The notes under the pieces are model-generated. The model was not told the origin of the DNA and searched no databases. It worked only from the letters and a program-made list of their open reading frames with translations. Shown here in pieces: positions 8,530 to 16,865 of a DNA stretch of 64,000 nt. Every line of letters starts with the position of its first letter. The first letter of the stretch is position 1. The stretch is from Natronomonas gomsonensis. GTDB lineage: Archaea; Halobacteriota; Halobacteria; Halobacteriales; Haloarculaceae. The DNA is taken from positions 1,488,001-1,552,000 of the forward strand of contig NZ_CP101323.1 in NCBI RefSeq assembly GCF_024300825.1, in the 5' to 3' direction. The translations under genes and the position numbers were made by a program.

Positions 8530-9294
8530 TTACTCCCCTTCTTCGCGGCGCTTCTCGACGACGCTCGGATGCATCGTCGGTTCGTCGGGGTGGTGGTCTT
8601 CGAACGCCTCGACCATCACTTCCATCGACTCCCGCTCGCGGCGGCGGCGCTCTTCTTCGTCGATTTCCTCACACCCCGGCGGCACCTCCCGGCCGCGTTC
8701 GGTGAAGTACCCCTCCGGGGCGACCCAGTCGTGGTAGTAGGGCACTTCGGAGTCGTCGACGAGCGTCAGCGCCACGTCGGCGCCGTGGCCCGCACAGACG
8801 ACCGTCTGGTGGGCTTTTTCGGCGATGCGGCCGGCCGCGTACAGGCCGTCGACGCCCGTCCGGCCGTCGTCGTCGATGTCGACGTAGGTCTTCGAGCCGC
8901 GTTTGGTGAGGCCGACGCCGTCGATGGCCTCGAGGTAGTCCGTGTCGGCCCACGACGCCACGAGGACGTAGTCGGCCCGGAGGTCGAACTCCTCGTCGCC
9001 CTCGACGCGGAGTTGAAACCCCTCCTCGCCCAGTTCGAGGTTCGTCACGAGTCCCTGTTCGAACAGACAGCCGTTGCGGCCCGCCTGGGCTTCGAGTAAC
9101 TCGATGAACAGCCGGGAGTTGACGCCGGCCGGAAACCCGGGGACGTTTTCGAGGTGGGCGTTCCGACGGAGCAGGGATTCGCCGTGGTCGACGACGACGG
9201 TGTCGAATCCAGCTCGTGCGAGGAACGTTCCTGCTGTCAGTCCGGTGACGCCGCCGCCGACGACGGCGACGCGGGGAGATTCGGCTTCGCTCAT
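8530..9294 (-). CDS. FAD-dependent oxidoreductase, truncated thioredoxin-reductase-like
   Basis: 254 residues. The N-terminus is a dinucleotide-binding fold with GGGVTG at residues 13-18, and the FAD-contacting segment GVDGLYAAGRIAE lies in the second half, as in thioredoxin reductases. Compared with a true thioredoxin reductase (about 310-330 residues) it lacks the separate NADPH domain and any CxxC redox pair. It ends in a charged helical tail (EEIDEEERRRRERESMEVM). It is probably a flavoprotein with a different electron path. It diverges from the ArsA-type ATPase gene across an 84-base gap. Substrate unknown. Confidence 0.78.
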   Translation of the reverse strand: MSEAESPRVAVVGGGVTGLTAGTFLARAGFDTVVVDHGESLLRRNAHLENVPGFPAGVNSRLFIELLEAQAGRNGCLFEQGLVTNLELGEEGFQLRVEGDEEFDLRADYVLVASWADTDYLEAIDGVGLTKRGSKTYVDIDDDGRTGVDGLYAAGRIAEKAHQTVVCAGHGADVALTLVDDSEVPYYHDWVAPEGYFTERGREVPPGCEEIDEEERRRRERESMEVMVEAFEDHHPDEPTMHPSVVEKRREEGE

Positions 9295-9348
9295 ACCCGG
9301 CCGTTTTCATCCACCCCCTACAAACGCCCCGGTTCGGACCGGGGGACG

Positions 9349-9356
9349 GTTTAAGC
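9349..9356 (+). promoter_or_regulatory. TATA box of the ArsA-type ATPase gene
   Basis: GTTTAAGC is centred about 27 bases before the GTG start at 9379, a spacing that indicates a leaderless mRNA and supports that start. Confidence 0.6.
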
Positions 9357-9378
9357 CGACGGCGCCGTACAAGCGCAC

Positions 9379-10314
9379 GTGACGCAGTACGTACTCTACG
9401 GCGGGAAAGGCGGCGTCGGCAAGACCACCTGTGCGGCCGCGACCGCGTTGAAGTACGCCCGCGAGGGCCACTCGACGCTCGTCGTCTCGACGGACCCCGC
9501 ACACTCGCTTTCGGACGTCTTCGACGCGCCAGTCGGCGACGAACCGACGCGAATCCACGACGATGTCGACCTCTGGGGCGTCGAAATCGACCCCGAGGAC
9601 CGAATCGGCCAGTACCGCGGCCAGGTCGGCGCCGCACTCGAAGAACTCGAAGACCTCGGCATCTCCCTGGACCAAAGCGATGTCGACGACGTTCTCGAAG
9701 CCGGCGTCGCTCCGGGCACCGACGAAGCCGCCGCGTTGGACCTCTTTCTGGACTACATGGACGACCCCCGCTACGAGTACATCGTCTTCGACACCGCACC
9801 GACGGGGCACACCCTTCGGTTGCTCAAACTCCCCGACGTGATGAGTTCGGCGATGGGGAAACTCATCTCCGTCCGTTCGCAGGTGTCGAGTCTCGCCGAC
9901 TCCGTCAGGAGCTTCATGGGGTCGGGGGAGGACGACGAGGACGACGATACGGAGACCGACATCGACCTCGAAGAACTGCAAGACCGCATGGAACGCGTCG
10001 CCAAGGTGTTACGCGACCCCGAGCGGACGGAGTTCCGCGTCGTACTCATCCCCGAGACAATGGCGGTGTTGGAGACCGAGCGCCTGCTCGCGGAGTTAGA
10101 GAGCTACGACATCCCGGCGAGTCGAGCCATCGTCAACAAGGTCATCGAGGACCCAACCCCCGGCTGTGAACTCTGTCAGGACACTCACGGGAGCCAGCAG
10201 AAACGCATCGAGGAGGCCAAAGAGCGCTTCGAGTTGCCGCTGACGCTCGTGCCGCGACTCGGCGGCGAGGTCCACGGCATCGAGGCAGTCGAAACCGTCG
10301 CCGACCGCCTGTAG
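9379..10314 (+). CDS. ArsA/Get3-family ATPase
   Basis: 311 residues, GTG start fixed by the promoter spacing. The deviant Walker A P-loop GGKGGVGKTT lies at residues 8-17, followed by STDPAHSLSDVF (switch I type) and FDTAPTGHTLRLLKLP (switch II type). A CELC pair near residue 260 matches the zinc-binding CxxC of Get3 that joins the dimer. Get3 homologues target tail-anchored membrane proteins; ArsA pumps arsenite. A single ATPase domain plus CxxC and no ars genes nearby favour a Get3-like role. An acidic insert (EDDEDDDTETD) is a halophilic trait. Confidence 0.9.
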   Translation: MTQYVLYGGKGGVGKTTCAAATALKYAREGHSTLVVSTDPAHSLSDVFDAPVGDEPTRIHDDVDLWGVEIDPEDRIGQYRGQVGAALEELEDLGISLDQSDVDDVLEAGVAPGTDEAAALDLFLDYMDDPRYEYIVFDTAPTGHTLRLLKLPDVMSSAMGKLISVRSQVSSLADSVRSFMGSGEDDEDDDTETDIDLEELQDRMERVAKVLRDPERTEFRVVLIPETMAVLETERLLAELESYDIPASRAIVNKVIEDPTPGCELCQDTHGSQQKRIEEAKERFELPLTLVPRLGGEVHGIEAVETVADRL

Positions 10315-10354
10315 TCGGGCCAACGCTTACCACATCGCCGCCCTAACGAGGGGT

Positions 10355-10855
10355 GTGGACACCGTCGAGGTCACGACCGTCGTCTATCTCCCGCCGGAAG
10401 AGGTCTACGAGTTCCTGCTCGGCTTCCAAAGCTACGCGGAGTACTCCGAACATCTCACCGGAGTCAGGCAGTTCGGGGACGGTGAACCGGGGACCGAGTA
10501 CGAACTCGACTTCTCGTGGTGGAAACTCACCTACACCGCACGCTCCCGCGTCACCGACGTCGACCCGCCGAACCGCATCGACTGGCACATCATCAAGGAC
10601 ATCGACGCCGTCGGCCAGTGGCTCGTCGAACCCCACGCAAGCGGGGAGGGAACGGAGGTGACGATGCGCATCAGATACGCGCCGGATTCCGCCAACGGAA
10701 ACGCGTTGAACCTGCCGCGGTTCGTCTCGCTGGACTGGGTCGTCGACAAGATAACGCCGAAGGTGAAGTCGGAGGCCGAACGCGTCGTCCGACGCATCGT
10801 CGCCGACCTCGAAGGCGATCACCGGAACGTGGAACTAGAAATCGAAACGTCCTGA
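10355..10855 (+). CDS. SRPBCC/START-like lipid or ligand-binding protein
   Basis: 166 residues, GTG start at 10355. The pattern VEVTTVVYLPPEEVYEFLL at the N-terminus and a long C-terminal helix (VKSEAERVVRRIVADL) are typical of the SRPBCC fold (polyketide cyclase/CoxG-like), a deep hydrophobic pocket with a closing helix. Such proteins bind small hydrophobic ligands or help assemble oxidoreductases. It follows the ATPase gene by 40 bases on the same strand and has its own weak CGCTTACC box. The ligand cannot be inferred. Confidence 0.82.
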   Translation: MDTVEVTTVVYLPPEEVYEFLLGFQSYAEYSEHLTGVRQFGDGEPGTEYELDFSWWKLTYTARSRVTDVDPPNRIDWHIIKDIDAVGQWLVEPHASGEGTEVTMRIRYAPDSANGNALNLPRFVSLDWVVDKITPKVKSEAERVVRRIVADLEGDHRNVELEIETS

Positions 10856-10880
10856 AGACACCACCGTTCGCTCGCGGTGG

Positions 10881-11498
10881 TTATTCCTCGTAGTCTCCTC
10901 CATATTTCATGAAGAAGTAGCCGAGTCCGAGCGTCGTCGCCAGCCCGATGAACGTCGCGACAGTCAGCGCCAACGCGCTGTCGGGAATGATGATGGCTGG
11001 CCCTTCGCTGCCGCCGACCTCGATGGTCGAGACATCGTCACCGACGGCGATGCCACCTCGCATGCCTTGCGGTTCGTGAGGAATACAGCGGTACTCCGTG
11101 ATACCAGCGTCCTCTTCGGTGAACTCGTACTCGTAGGTCGCCCCTTCCTCGTCGACGGGGTCCCCGCTGTCGAGTGTGGCCGCTCCCTCGTTGGTGTTGA
11201 CGTTGTGGGCGCCGCCTTCGCCGGTCCACTCCCACGTTATCGTCGTTCCGGGCGAAATCCACACCGTCGCGGGGTCGAACGCCAGTCCGTTGTCGCCCGC
11301 GCCGACGCTAATCGTCAGTTCCTCCTGTCCGCGGGCGTCCTGAACGCCGTCCTCCGAGTAGAGGTTCGCTTCGCTGAGATACCCGCTGAACTCGGGAACC
11401 TCCGTCTGTGCGGCAGCCGTCCCCGCGGCGGCAGCAACGGAGGCCGTCCCCGCCGCTGCCGTCATGAACCCACGACGGCTCATGTCGTTCGTGCTCAT
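10881..11498 (-). CDS. halocyanin (blue copper protein) with C-terminal membrane anchor
   Basis: 205 residues from the ATG at 11498; an upstream start at 11537 would bury the signal. A Tat signal (SRRGFMTAAAG) exports the folded protein. The cupredoxin domain shows all four type 1 copper ligands: His98 in GGAHNVN, Cys138 and His141 in YRCIPHEPQG, and Met146. A single C-terminal helix (ALALTVATFIGLATTLGLGYFF) anchors it outside the membrane. It should carry electrons between respiratory complexes. It is a close paralogue of the halocyanin of the bc operon at 18924-19589 but stands alone here. Confidence 0.93.
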   Translation of the reverse strand: MSTNDMSRRGFMTAAAGTASVAAAAGTAAAQTEVPEFSGYLSEANLYSEDGVQDARGQEELTISVGAGDNGLAFDPATVWISPGTTITWEWTGEGGAHNVNTNEGAATLDSGDPVDEEGATYEYEFTEEDAGITEYRCIPHEPQGMRGGIAVGDDVSTIEVGGSEGPAIIIPDSALALTVATFIGLATTLGLGYFFMKYGGDYEE

Positions 11499-11539
11499 AC
11501 CGACCTTTTGCCACCACCCCGTACTGAATCTGTTCATTC

Positions 11540-11690
11540 GCGCCGACCTTTTTGCACGGACCGGCAGAGCCGGTCCGGCAAAAACGTCGACGAAAAAGAC
11601 ACATCGGGCCTCCTTACAGTCGGCCCTCGGTCCTGCGCGCCAAAGGCGCGCAGTGAACCGCTCGCTCCCTACGGTCGCTCTCGGATGCTA
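11540..11690 (+). repeat. dispersed intergenic hairpin element, copy B
   Basis: TTTTTGCACG (11549-11558) and GGCAAAAACGT (11577-11587) flank a perfect GGACCGGC-AGA-GCCGGTCC hairpin. Next comes GACGAAAAAGACACATCGGG from 11589, matching copy A at 2394. The 35 bases at 11655-11689 recur in reverse orientation inside copy C (28841-28875) with one mismatch. Other hairpins include GCGCGCCAAAGGCGCGC. No gene is seen between 11499 and 11748. Confidence 0.65.
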
Positions 11691-11748
11691 CACTAAACCA
11701 ATCAAAGACCGGGACTCTTGTGGTCCGGGATAGCTTCAGCTCAGTCGG

Positions 11749-12798
11749 CTACAGCGTGTAGTCGTGACTCCCGTCCTCGCTATCGAGGAACGCGACGAGG
11801 AGGTCGACGACCGCATCCACGTCGTCGACGTGGACGCTTTCGGTCGGCGTGTGGAGGTACCGCGTCGGCACTGAGATGGCTCCTGCCGGCGTCGCCCCGG
11901 AGGTCCGCTGGAGGCCACCGGTGTCGGTACCGCCGGCCGGTAATACCTCGAACTGGTGGTCGATGTCGCCGTCTTCGGCGACCGAACGGAGCCGACGGTG
12001 GACCTTGTGGTTCGTGATGACGCTGCCGTCTTTGAGTTTGATGCCGGCCCCCTCGCCGAGTCGCGTCACCTGCTCGCCCGGTTCGAAGCCGGGCACGTCG
12101 TTTGCGACGGTCGTATCGAGGGCGACGACGAGGTCCGGGTCAAGGTCGACGCCGAGCGCCTCCGCGCCCCGGAGGCCGACTTCCTCCTGTGTCGTCGCCG
12201 CGAAGTGGACGGTCACATCGGGGGCTTCGAGACGGCGGGCAGCCTCCAGCATCGCGAACACGGACACGCGGTTGTCAAGCGCCTTGCCGGTGACGAACTC
12301 GCCGACGCGTTCGGTGGTCTGGTCGATGGTCACGAGGTCGCCGACGGAGACGCGCTCGGAGACGGCCTCGGCGTCAAGGCCCAAATCGACGTGGATGTCG
12401 TCGACATCGGGCTGTTTCTCGCGCTCCTCATCGGACAGCGTGTGTGGCGGCACCGATCCGATGAGGCCCGGAACGTCGCCGTCGTCGGTGTGGACGGTGA
12501 CGCGCTGGGCGCGGAGGATTCTGGGGTCCCACCCACCGAGAGCGTCGAGTTCGAGGAAGCCGTCGTCGTCGACGTGACGAACCATGAAGCCGATTTCGTC
12601 CATGTGGGCCGCCACGACCACGTCGTACTCTCCCGACCCGACACTGCCGACGAGGTTGCCCATCGCATCGGAGCGAATCCGGTCGACGTGCGGTTCGAGT
12701 TCCTCGCGAACGAGCGCGCGCACGCGGTCCTCGTATCCCGGGACGCCGCGCGCTTCGGTAAGTGCGACGAGCAGGTCGTCGTCGAAATCGTCCGTCAT
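11749..12798 (-). CDS. M42-family zinc aminopeptidase (TET/endoglucanase-type)
   Basis: 349 residues from the ATG at 12798; the longer reading to 13020 overlaps the next gene and has an arginine-rich extension. Metal-binding and catalytic motifs of the M42 family are present: AAHMDEIGF (His and bridging Asp region), a TTQEEVG pair of glutamates, and PAGGTDTGGLQ near the C-terminus. M42 enzymes form large tetrahedral complexes that trim peptides in the cytoplasm. A CGCTTAAATC box about 27 bases upstream indicates a leaderless transcript. Genomes often label this family cellulase or endoglucanase, which is misleading. Confidence 0.92.
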   Translation of the reverse strand: MTDDFDDDLLVALTEARGVPGYEDRVRALVREELEPHVDRIRSDAMGNLVGSVGSGEYDVVVAAHMDEIGFMVRHVDDDGFLELDALGGWDPRILRAQRVTVHTDDGDVPGLIGSVPPHTLSDEEREKQPDVDDIHVDLGLDAEAVSERVSVGDLVTIDQTTERVGEFVTGKALDNRVSVFAMLEAARRLEAPDVTVHFAATTQEEVGLRGAEALGVDLDPDLVVALDTTVANDVPGFEPGEQVTRLGEGAGIKLKDGSVITNHKVHRRLRSVAEDGDIDHQFEVLPAGGTDTGGLQRTSGATPAGAISVPTRYLHTPTESVHVDDVDAVVDLLVAFLDSEDGSHDYTL

Positions 12799-12820
12799 GC
12801 CTTCGAATCGGGGCGCGAGC

Positions 12821-12830
12821 GATTTAAGCG
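12821..12830 (-). promoter_or_regulatory. TATA box of the M42 peptidase gene
   Basis: Minus-strand GATTTAAGCG/CGCTTAAATC is centred about 27 bases before the ATG at 12798 and supports the short start. Confidence 0.55.
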
Positions 12831-12845
12831 GCCAGATTCCGCCGT

Positions 12846-13562
12846 TCAAAAGAACCGCGCCGATTCGGATACGACCACCGTCTCGAAGGCGTCGGTCGTC
12901 GACAGCGTGACGGGTTCGCCGGCGGCGACGGTGCGCTCGGTTCGGCCGTCTGCCAGCAGTTCGACTGGCGTCTCGTCGCGCTCGACGGAGAGGGTCACCT
13001 CTTCCAGCGGCAACACCCACTGATCGGCGTCAGTCGCGAAGGGCGCGAGCGGAACGACGGACACCACGTCGGTTCCGGTCGCGACCACCGGCCCGCCCGC
13101 GGCGCTGTTGTAGCCGACGCTTCCGGCGGGCGTCGAGGCGACGACGCCGTCGGCCCGGAACCTGGCGACGCTCTCGCCACCACACCGAACCGAGAACTCC
13201 GAAATTCGGGCCGGTTCGGCGGCTACGAGCGTCACGTCGAACAGCGCGCGGACGCCGTCGAAGGCGCGCTGGGCGGAGACGACCGGATGGCGTTCGGTTC
13301 GATAGGCACCGTCGAGGACGCGTTCGAGCGCCGGTTCGAGGTCCGACGAGGGAACCGAGCGAACGCCACTACCCGCCTCGACCGGGAGGACGGGAACGCC
13401 GACCTCCGCTCGCAGCAGGTCGACGACCGCGGCTTCGCCGTCCGCGACCACCACCTCGATTCCGTCGAGGTCACTCGCCGCCCCGACGACCGGGTCGCCG
13501 CCGGCTGCTTCGACGGCCGCCGCGAACGTCTCGTCACCGACGACACCGACGCGCTGACTCAT
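12846..13562 (-). CDS. NAD kinase-like protein with altered catalytic loop
   Basis: 238 residues. The second half has ADGVVASTPAGSVGYNSAAG, equivalent to the NAD-binding segment of ATP-NAD kinases (GVLVSTPTGSTAY type). The N-terminal nucleotide loop, normally GGDGT, reads VADGEA at residues 39-44, so the aspartate is kept but the glycines and threonine are lost. It is also shorter than standard NAD kinases (about 270-300). It may be a divergent NAD kinase or a non-catalytic relative. It lies upstream of the M42 gene on the same strand. Confidence 0.75.
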   Translation of the reverse strand: MSQRVGVVGDETFAAAVEAAGGDPVVGAASDLDGIEVVVADGEAAVVDLLRAEVGVPVLPVEAGSGVRSVPSSDLEPALERVLDGAYRTERHPVVSAQRAFDGVRALFDVTLVAAEPARISEFSVRCGGESVARFRADGVVASTPAGSVGYNSAAGGPVVATGTDVVSVVPLAPFATDADQWVLPLEEVTLSVERDETPVELLADGRTERTVAAGEPVTLSTTDAFETVVVSESARFF

Positions 13563-13654
13563 CTGCCCGAAGGGACGGCCGGGGAGGGCAAAAAGGCCCC
13601 GTCCGCGACCGGCGCACGGGAGGGTTTTTGTCCCGCCACCGCAACGGGGGAGAT

Positions 13655-14716
13655 ATGCGTAGCGTACTCGACGAGTGGCGGCCGATAGTCGACGAGACCA
13701 TCGAGTCGCTGCTTCCCCGCGAGGTCGACGAGGCGTACCTCACGGATTTCTTCGGCGCGGCGAGTTTCGCTTACGACCCGACGGCGATACAGAACGCCCT
13801 CGCCGACCCCATCTGGGATTTGCTGGACCGCGGCGGCAAGCGCTGGCGGGCCGTCCTCTTTCTGCTGTTCGTCGATGCATTCGGCGAGGACCCCGAGGCA
13901 TTCCTCGAGTACGCCACGATCCCCGAAGTGTTGCACAACGGGACTATCATCGTCGACGATGTCGAGGACGGTGCGACCCACCGCCGGGGCAGTCCCGCAC
14001 TCCACCACACCCACGGGACTGACGTGGCGCTCAACGCCGGCAATGCGATGTACTTCCTGCCGCTGAAGGTCATCACGCGCGACCCGGCGAACCTGTCCCC
14101 CGAAACCCGACTGGCCGCCTACGAGATGCTGACGTTCGAACTCAATCGGACGCATCTCGGCCAGGGAATGGACATCTGCTGGCACAACGAAAAGGAGGTC
14201 CGCATCACCGAACCCGAGTATCTCGAAATGTGTGCCTGCAAGACCGGCTGTCTCGGGCGCATCGTCGCTCGGTTGGCCGCCATCGTCACCGAAAACCCCG
14301 ACGCCGAGGACGCCGCCGCGAACTACGCCGAGGACATGGCTGTCGCTTTCCAAATCGCCGACGACGTACTCGACGTCGAACACGCGATGGAAGAAGGCGG
14401 CTCCTTCGGGAAGGGCGTCGGCAACGACATCCGCGAAGGGAAGAAGACCCTGATGGTCATCCACGCCGCCGACAACGCGTCCCCGGAAGACGTGGCGCGC
14501 CTCGAGGAACTGCTGTGGGCCGAAGAGAACACCGACGAGGAAGTCATGGAAGCCATCGACATCCTCGAATCCGCCGGCAGCGTCGACTACGCACGCGGTG
14601 TCGCCGAAGACCTCTCGGCGGAGTCGAAAGCCCACCTCGACGGTGTCGACCTCGAAGCCGGGCCGGAACGGAAGCTCCGGTCGTTCGCTGAGTTCGTCGT
14701 CGAGCGGGAACGATAG
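13655..14716 (+). CDS. idsA: trans-polyprenyl diphosphate synthase (geranylgeranyl/farnesylgeranyl type)
   Basis: 353 residues from the ATG at 13655. It makes C20 or C25 prenyl diphosphates for archaeal ether lipids or quinones. The first aspartate-rich motif DDVED is at residues 101-105, preceded by GGKRWR, and the second, DDVLD, at 236-240. The KKTL motif for the second substrate lies shortly after. GGTTTTTGTC about 25-30 bases upstream may be the promoter. Chain length depends on residues before the first motif and cannot be read with certainty here; haloarchaea usually hold several paralogues. Confidence 0.9.
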   Translation: MRSVLDEWRPIVDETIESLLPREVDEAYLTDFFGAASFAYDPTAIQNALADPIWDLLDRGGKRWRAVLFLLFVDAFGEDPEAFLEYATIPEVLHNGTIIVDDVEDGATHRRGSPALHHTHGTDVALNAGNAMYFLPLKVITRDPANLSPETRLAAYEMLTFELNRTHLGQGMDICWHNEKEVRITEPEYLEMCACKTGCLGRIVARLAAIVTENPDAEDAAANYAEDMAVAFQIADDVLDVEHAMEEGGSFGKGVGNDIREGKKTLMVIHAADNASPEDVARLEELLWAEENTDEEVMEAIDILESAGSVDYARGVAEDLSAESKAHLDGVDLEAGPERKLRSFAEFVVERER

Positions 14717-14765
14717 CGCCCCGGATTTGGAAACACATTAATGGGCTCCGTGCCGACGCCAACGT

Positions 14766-15203
14766 ATGGACCCATCGGTTACGCTGTTCGGCCCGGTCGA
14801 TACGTATCTCGCCCCGGTCATCGGGTACGTGTTGCTGGCGCTCATCCTCCTCAACGTTCTCGGCCGGGGAATCGAGTACAAACGAATCGCAAAACAAGCT
14901 CAAGACGGCGCCGAAGCCGTTAGCCGCAACCCGCTCCGCGTCGCGACGAACTTCCTGCTGGTCGCCGGGGCGTTCTACTACCTCACGGTGAACCGCCACG
15001 CCGGCCTCGTCGTCTCGCTGTTCGTCGTCGCGATGGTCGTCGCCGATGTCTTCGAGTTCGAATCCCGAAAGGTCGAAGCACGACAGGAGTGGGACGTCGA
15101 ACGGCCGTGGGGCTCCATCGCCGCCTCCGGATTCGCGCTCGCGTACATCGCCTACCAGACGCTGTTCTTCCTCATTCAGCCGTTCTGGAGCGCTATCGTC
15201 TAA
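14766..15203 (+). CDS. conserved haloarchaeal membrane protein (DUF7313-type)
   Basis: 145 residues with four predicted helices: APVIGYVLLALILLNVLG, a pair around residues 60-92, and ASGFALAYIAYQTLFFL. An amphipathic charged loop (EYKRIAKQAQDGAEAVSRN) lies after the first helix. A CATTAATGG box sits about 27 bases before the ATG. It converges on the bc-complex operon. I recall this DUF as a regular neighbour of that operon in haloarchaea, which makes an accessory or assembly role plausible but unproven. Confidence 0.75.
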   Translation: MDPSVTLFGPVDTYLAPVIGYVLLALILLNVLGRGIEYKRIAKQAQDGAEAVSRNPLRVATNFLLVAGAFYYLTVNRHAGLVVSLFVVAMVVADVFEFESRKVEARQEWDVERPWGSIAASGFALAYIAYQTLFFLIQPFWSAIV

Positions 15204-15411
15204 CTGGCGGCTCGCGGCTCTCGTCTCTTTTCACGCCGAACCGCATCCACCCGATGGACCCACCGAATTCGGCTTCGATAGCTGTCCGTCGACGCCACGC
15301 GTCGCTTCGAGTGTCGACACCGACTTCCGGAGGGACGTGCCCGCCGCTGTCCGTATCGAACTCCCCTCAGAAGAATCCGTGTTCCGTGCTGCTGTCGAAG
15401 AAGAGTCGACG

Positions 15412-15684
15412 TTACGCCTCGGCGCTTCGCTCGTCGAAGTAGTCGCGCAGTTCGTAGAACGCCGGGATGAGGAACCAGAACGTGATGACTCCGATGATGA
15501 CGAACCCGGCGGTCACGTCACGGAGGAGCAACACCAACTCGGCGTACGTGCCGGGGTCCTCCGGCGGCGCCGCGATGAGCTGTGTCCCTTCGAAGCTCTC
15601 GGTCGTCAGCCACGCGGAGATAGCCATCCAGACGAGCCCTCCGCCCGTGAGGATGGCGAGTCCCTTCGCGAATTCGTCAGCCAT
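15412..15684 (-). CDS. small membrane protein, last gene of the bc-complex operon (DUF7314-type)
   Basis: 90 residues from the ATG at 15684, which overlaps the stop of the previous gene by eight bases. Two helices are visible: GLAILTGGGLVWMAISAWL and LLLRDVTAGFVIIGVITFWFLIP (split here by position only), followed by a charged tail. Tight overlap with the upstream gene places it in the bc operon. Probably a small accessory subunit or assembly protein; no catalytic or cofactor motif is present. Confidence 0.75.
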   Translation of the reverse strand: MADEFAKGLAILTGGGLVWMAISAWLTTESFEGTQLIAAPPEDPGTYAELVLLLRDVTAGFVIIGVITFWFLIPAFYELRDYFDERSAEA

Positions 15685-16051
15685 TATCCGAATCTTCGGC
15701 GGTGTCGTCTTTAGACTTTCCCATTCCCGCCGTCCGGAAGCGAGTCGAGAACGCATACACTGCGCTCCCGCCGACGATGAGCGCGAGCCCGACGGCGACG
15801 AGAAGTAGGTTCACGTCCTCCGGACTCGCCGTCGCACGCTGGGTGCCCCGGTCAAGCAGGACGAACCCCCCGAGAATCGAGACGATGGCGATGAGCGTCG
15901 AGAAGACGGTAACCGTCTTGTACAGCCGCAGTGGAACCACGATGTCCCGACCCGAGGCGCCGACTGCCACCTCCGCATCGGAGACGCGAGGGTCGTCGTC
16001 GGAGGCAGTGCTGTCGCTGTTGTCGTCGTCGGGAGTGTCGTCTGAAACCAT
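15677..16051 (-). CDS. two-helix membrane protein of the bc-complex operon (DUF7315-type)
   Basis: 124 residues. An acidic disordered N-terminus (about 35 residues) is followed by two helices, TVTVFSTLIAIVSILGGFVLL and LLLVAVGLALIVGGSAVYAF, and a charged tail. It lies 27 bases past the cytochrome b subunit IV gene and overlaps the next gene. It binds no visible cofactor. It is likely a structural or assembly subunit specific to haloarchaeal bc complexes; this is inference from operon position. Confidence 0.75.
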   Translation of the reverse strand: MVSDDTPDDDNSDSTASDDDPRVSDAEVAVGASGRDIVVPLRLYKTVTVFSTLIAIVSILGGFVLLDRGTQRATASPEDVNLLLVAVGLALIVGGSAVYAFSTRFRTAGMGKSKDDTAEDSDNG

Positions 16052-16078
16052 GAGAGAACGAAAAGACGGCGAGCCGCG

Positions 16079-16861
16079 TTACTTCGGCGGGCGGAGCCGG
16101 TAGTACCGGCGGTTGAGTTCGAACATGTACCCCTCACGCATCGTCTTCAGCACCGAGTAGGCGACGAAGGCGAACGCGAACGGGAGCATGAACGTCAACA
16201 CGAACAGCTCACCGGACGTCATCGGGAGCAGGTCCGTGATGAGGTTCTGGACTGCGAGCACCGCGATGGTGAACGCGAAGATGACGCCGCCGACGCCGAC
16301 GGCCGCCCAGAACGGCTCCTCGACGGGCCGCCGTGCGCTCCCTTTGTTCAGGAACGGGACGATGGCGATGACGCCGACGACGACGAGGTTCGCGAGCACG
16401 CCGTACGTTCGGTCGGACATCAGTTTCTGCCCGCCGAGCAGCGACAGTTCGGGGTTGATGGGCGTCAGCTTCAGCAGGCCGAACGACCAGTACAGATACC
16501 AGTCCGGCAGGATGACCGCCGGCGTGGAGTTGGGGTCGGCCGGGCCCGGGATGTGCGGCGGAATCGCCGCCGAGATGAAGAACATCGCTCCGAGGAAGAA
16601 CGACGTAATCGCGAGGTTGCGAATCATCTCGTGGGGCCACGTCGGGAACGCGAGCACGTCGCGTTCGACGTAGTCGGAGGCACGACGGAGGTCCTCGTCC
16701 TCTCGTCGGGACCGCTCAAAGTACTCGTAGGTCAGCCGAGCCAGTCCTTGCGTGCGCTCCTTCCGTTCGCTCCACGTCGGAGCCTGGTCGTCCTGCGGGA
16801 CGATGCCGCTTCCGTCCGTCTTCGGTTCGCCGCCGTCGGTTTTGGGTTCGTCGTTGCTCAT
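16079..16861 (-). CDS. cytochrome b C-terminal subunit (subunit IV-like)
   Basis: 260 residues. This corresponds to the C-terminal part of cytochrome b, split off as in b6f complexes. The quinol-oxidation loop motif, PEWY in mitochondria, appears as PDWY at residues 119-122 within VILPDWYLYWSFGLLKL. Four hydrophobic helices follow an unusually long acidic N-terminal extension (about 75 residues). It lies four bases after the cytochrome b stop. The complex takes electrons from menaquinol and passes them through the Rieske protein, probably to halocyanin. Confidence 0.92.
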   Translation of the reverse strand: MSNDEPKTDGGEPKTDGSGIVPQDDQAPTWSERKERTQGLARLTYEYFERSRREDEDLRRASDYVERDVLAFPTWPHEMIRNLAITSFFLGAMFFISAAIPPHIPGPADPNSTPAVILPDWYLYWSFGLLKLTPINPELSLLGGQKLMSDRTYGVLANLVVVGVIAIVPFLNKGSARRPVEEPFWAAVGVGGVIFAFTIAVLAVQNLITDLLPMTSGELFVLTFMLPFAFAFVAYSVLKTMREGYMFELNRRYYRLRPPK

Positions 16862-16865
16862 TGTA

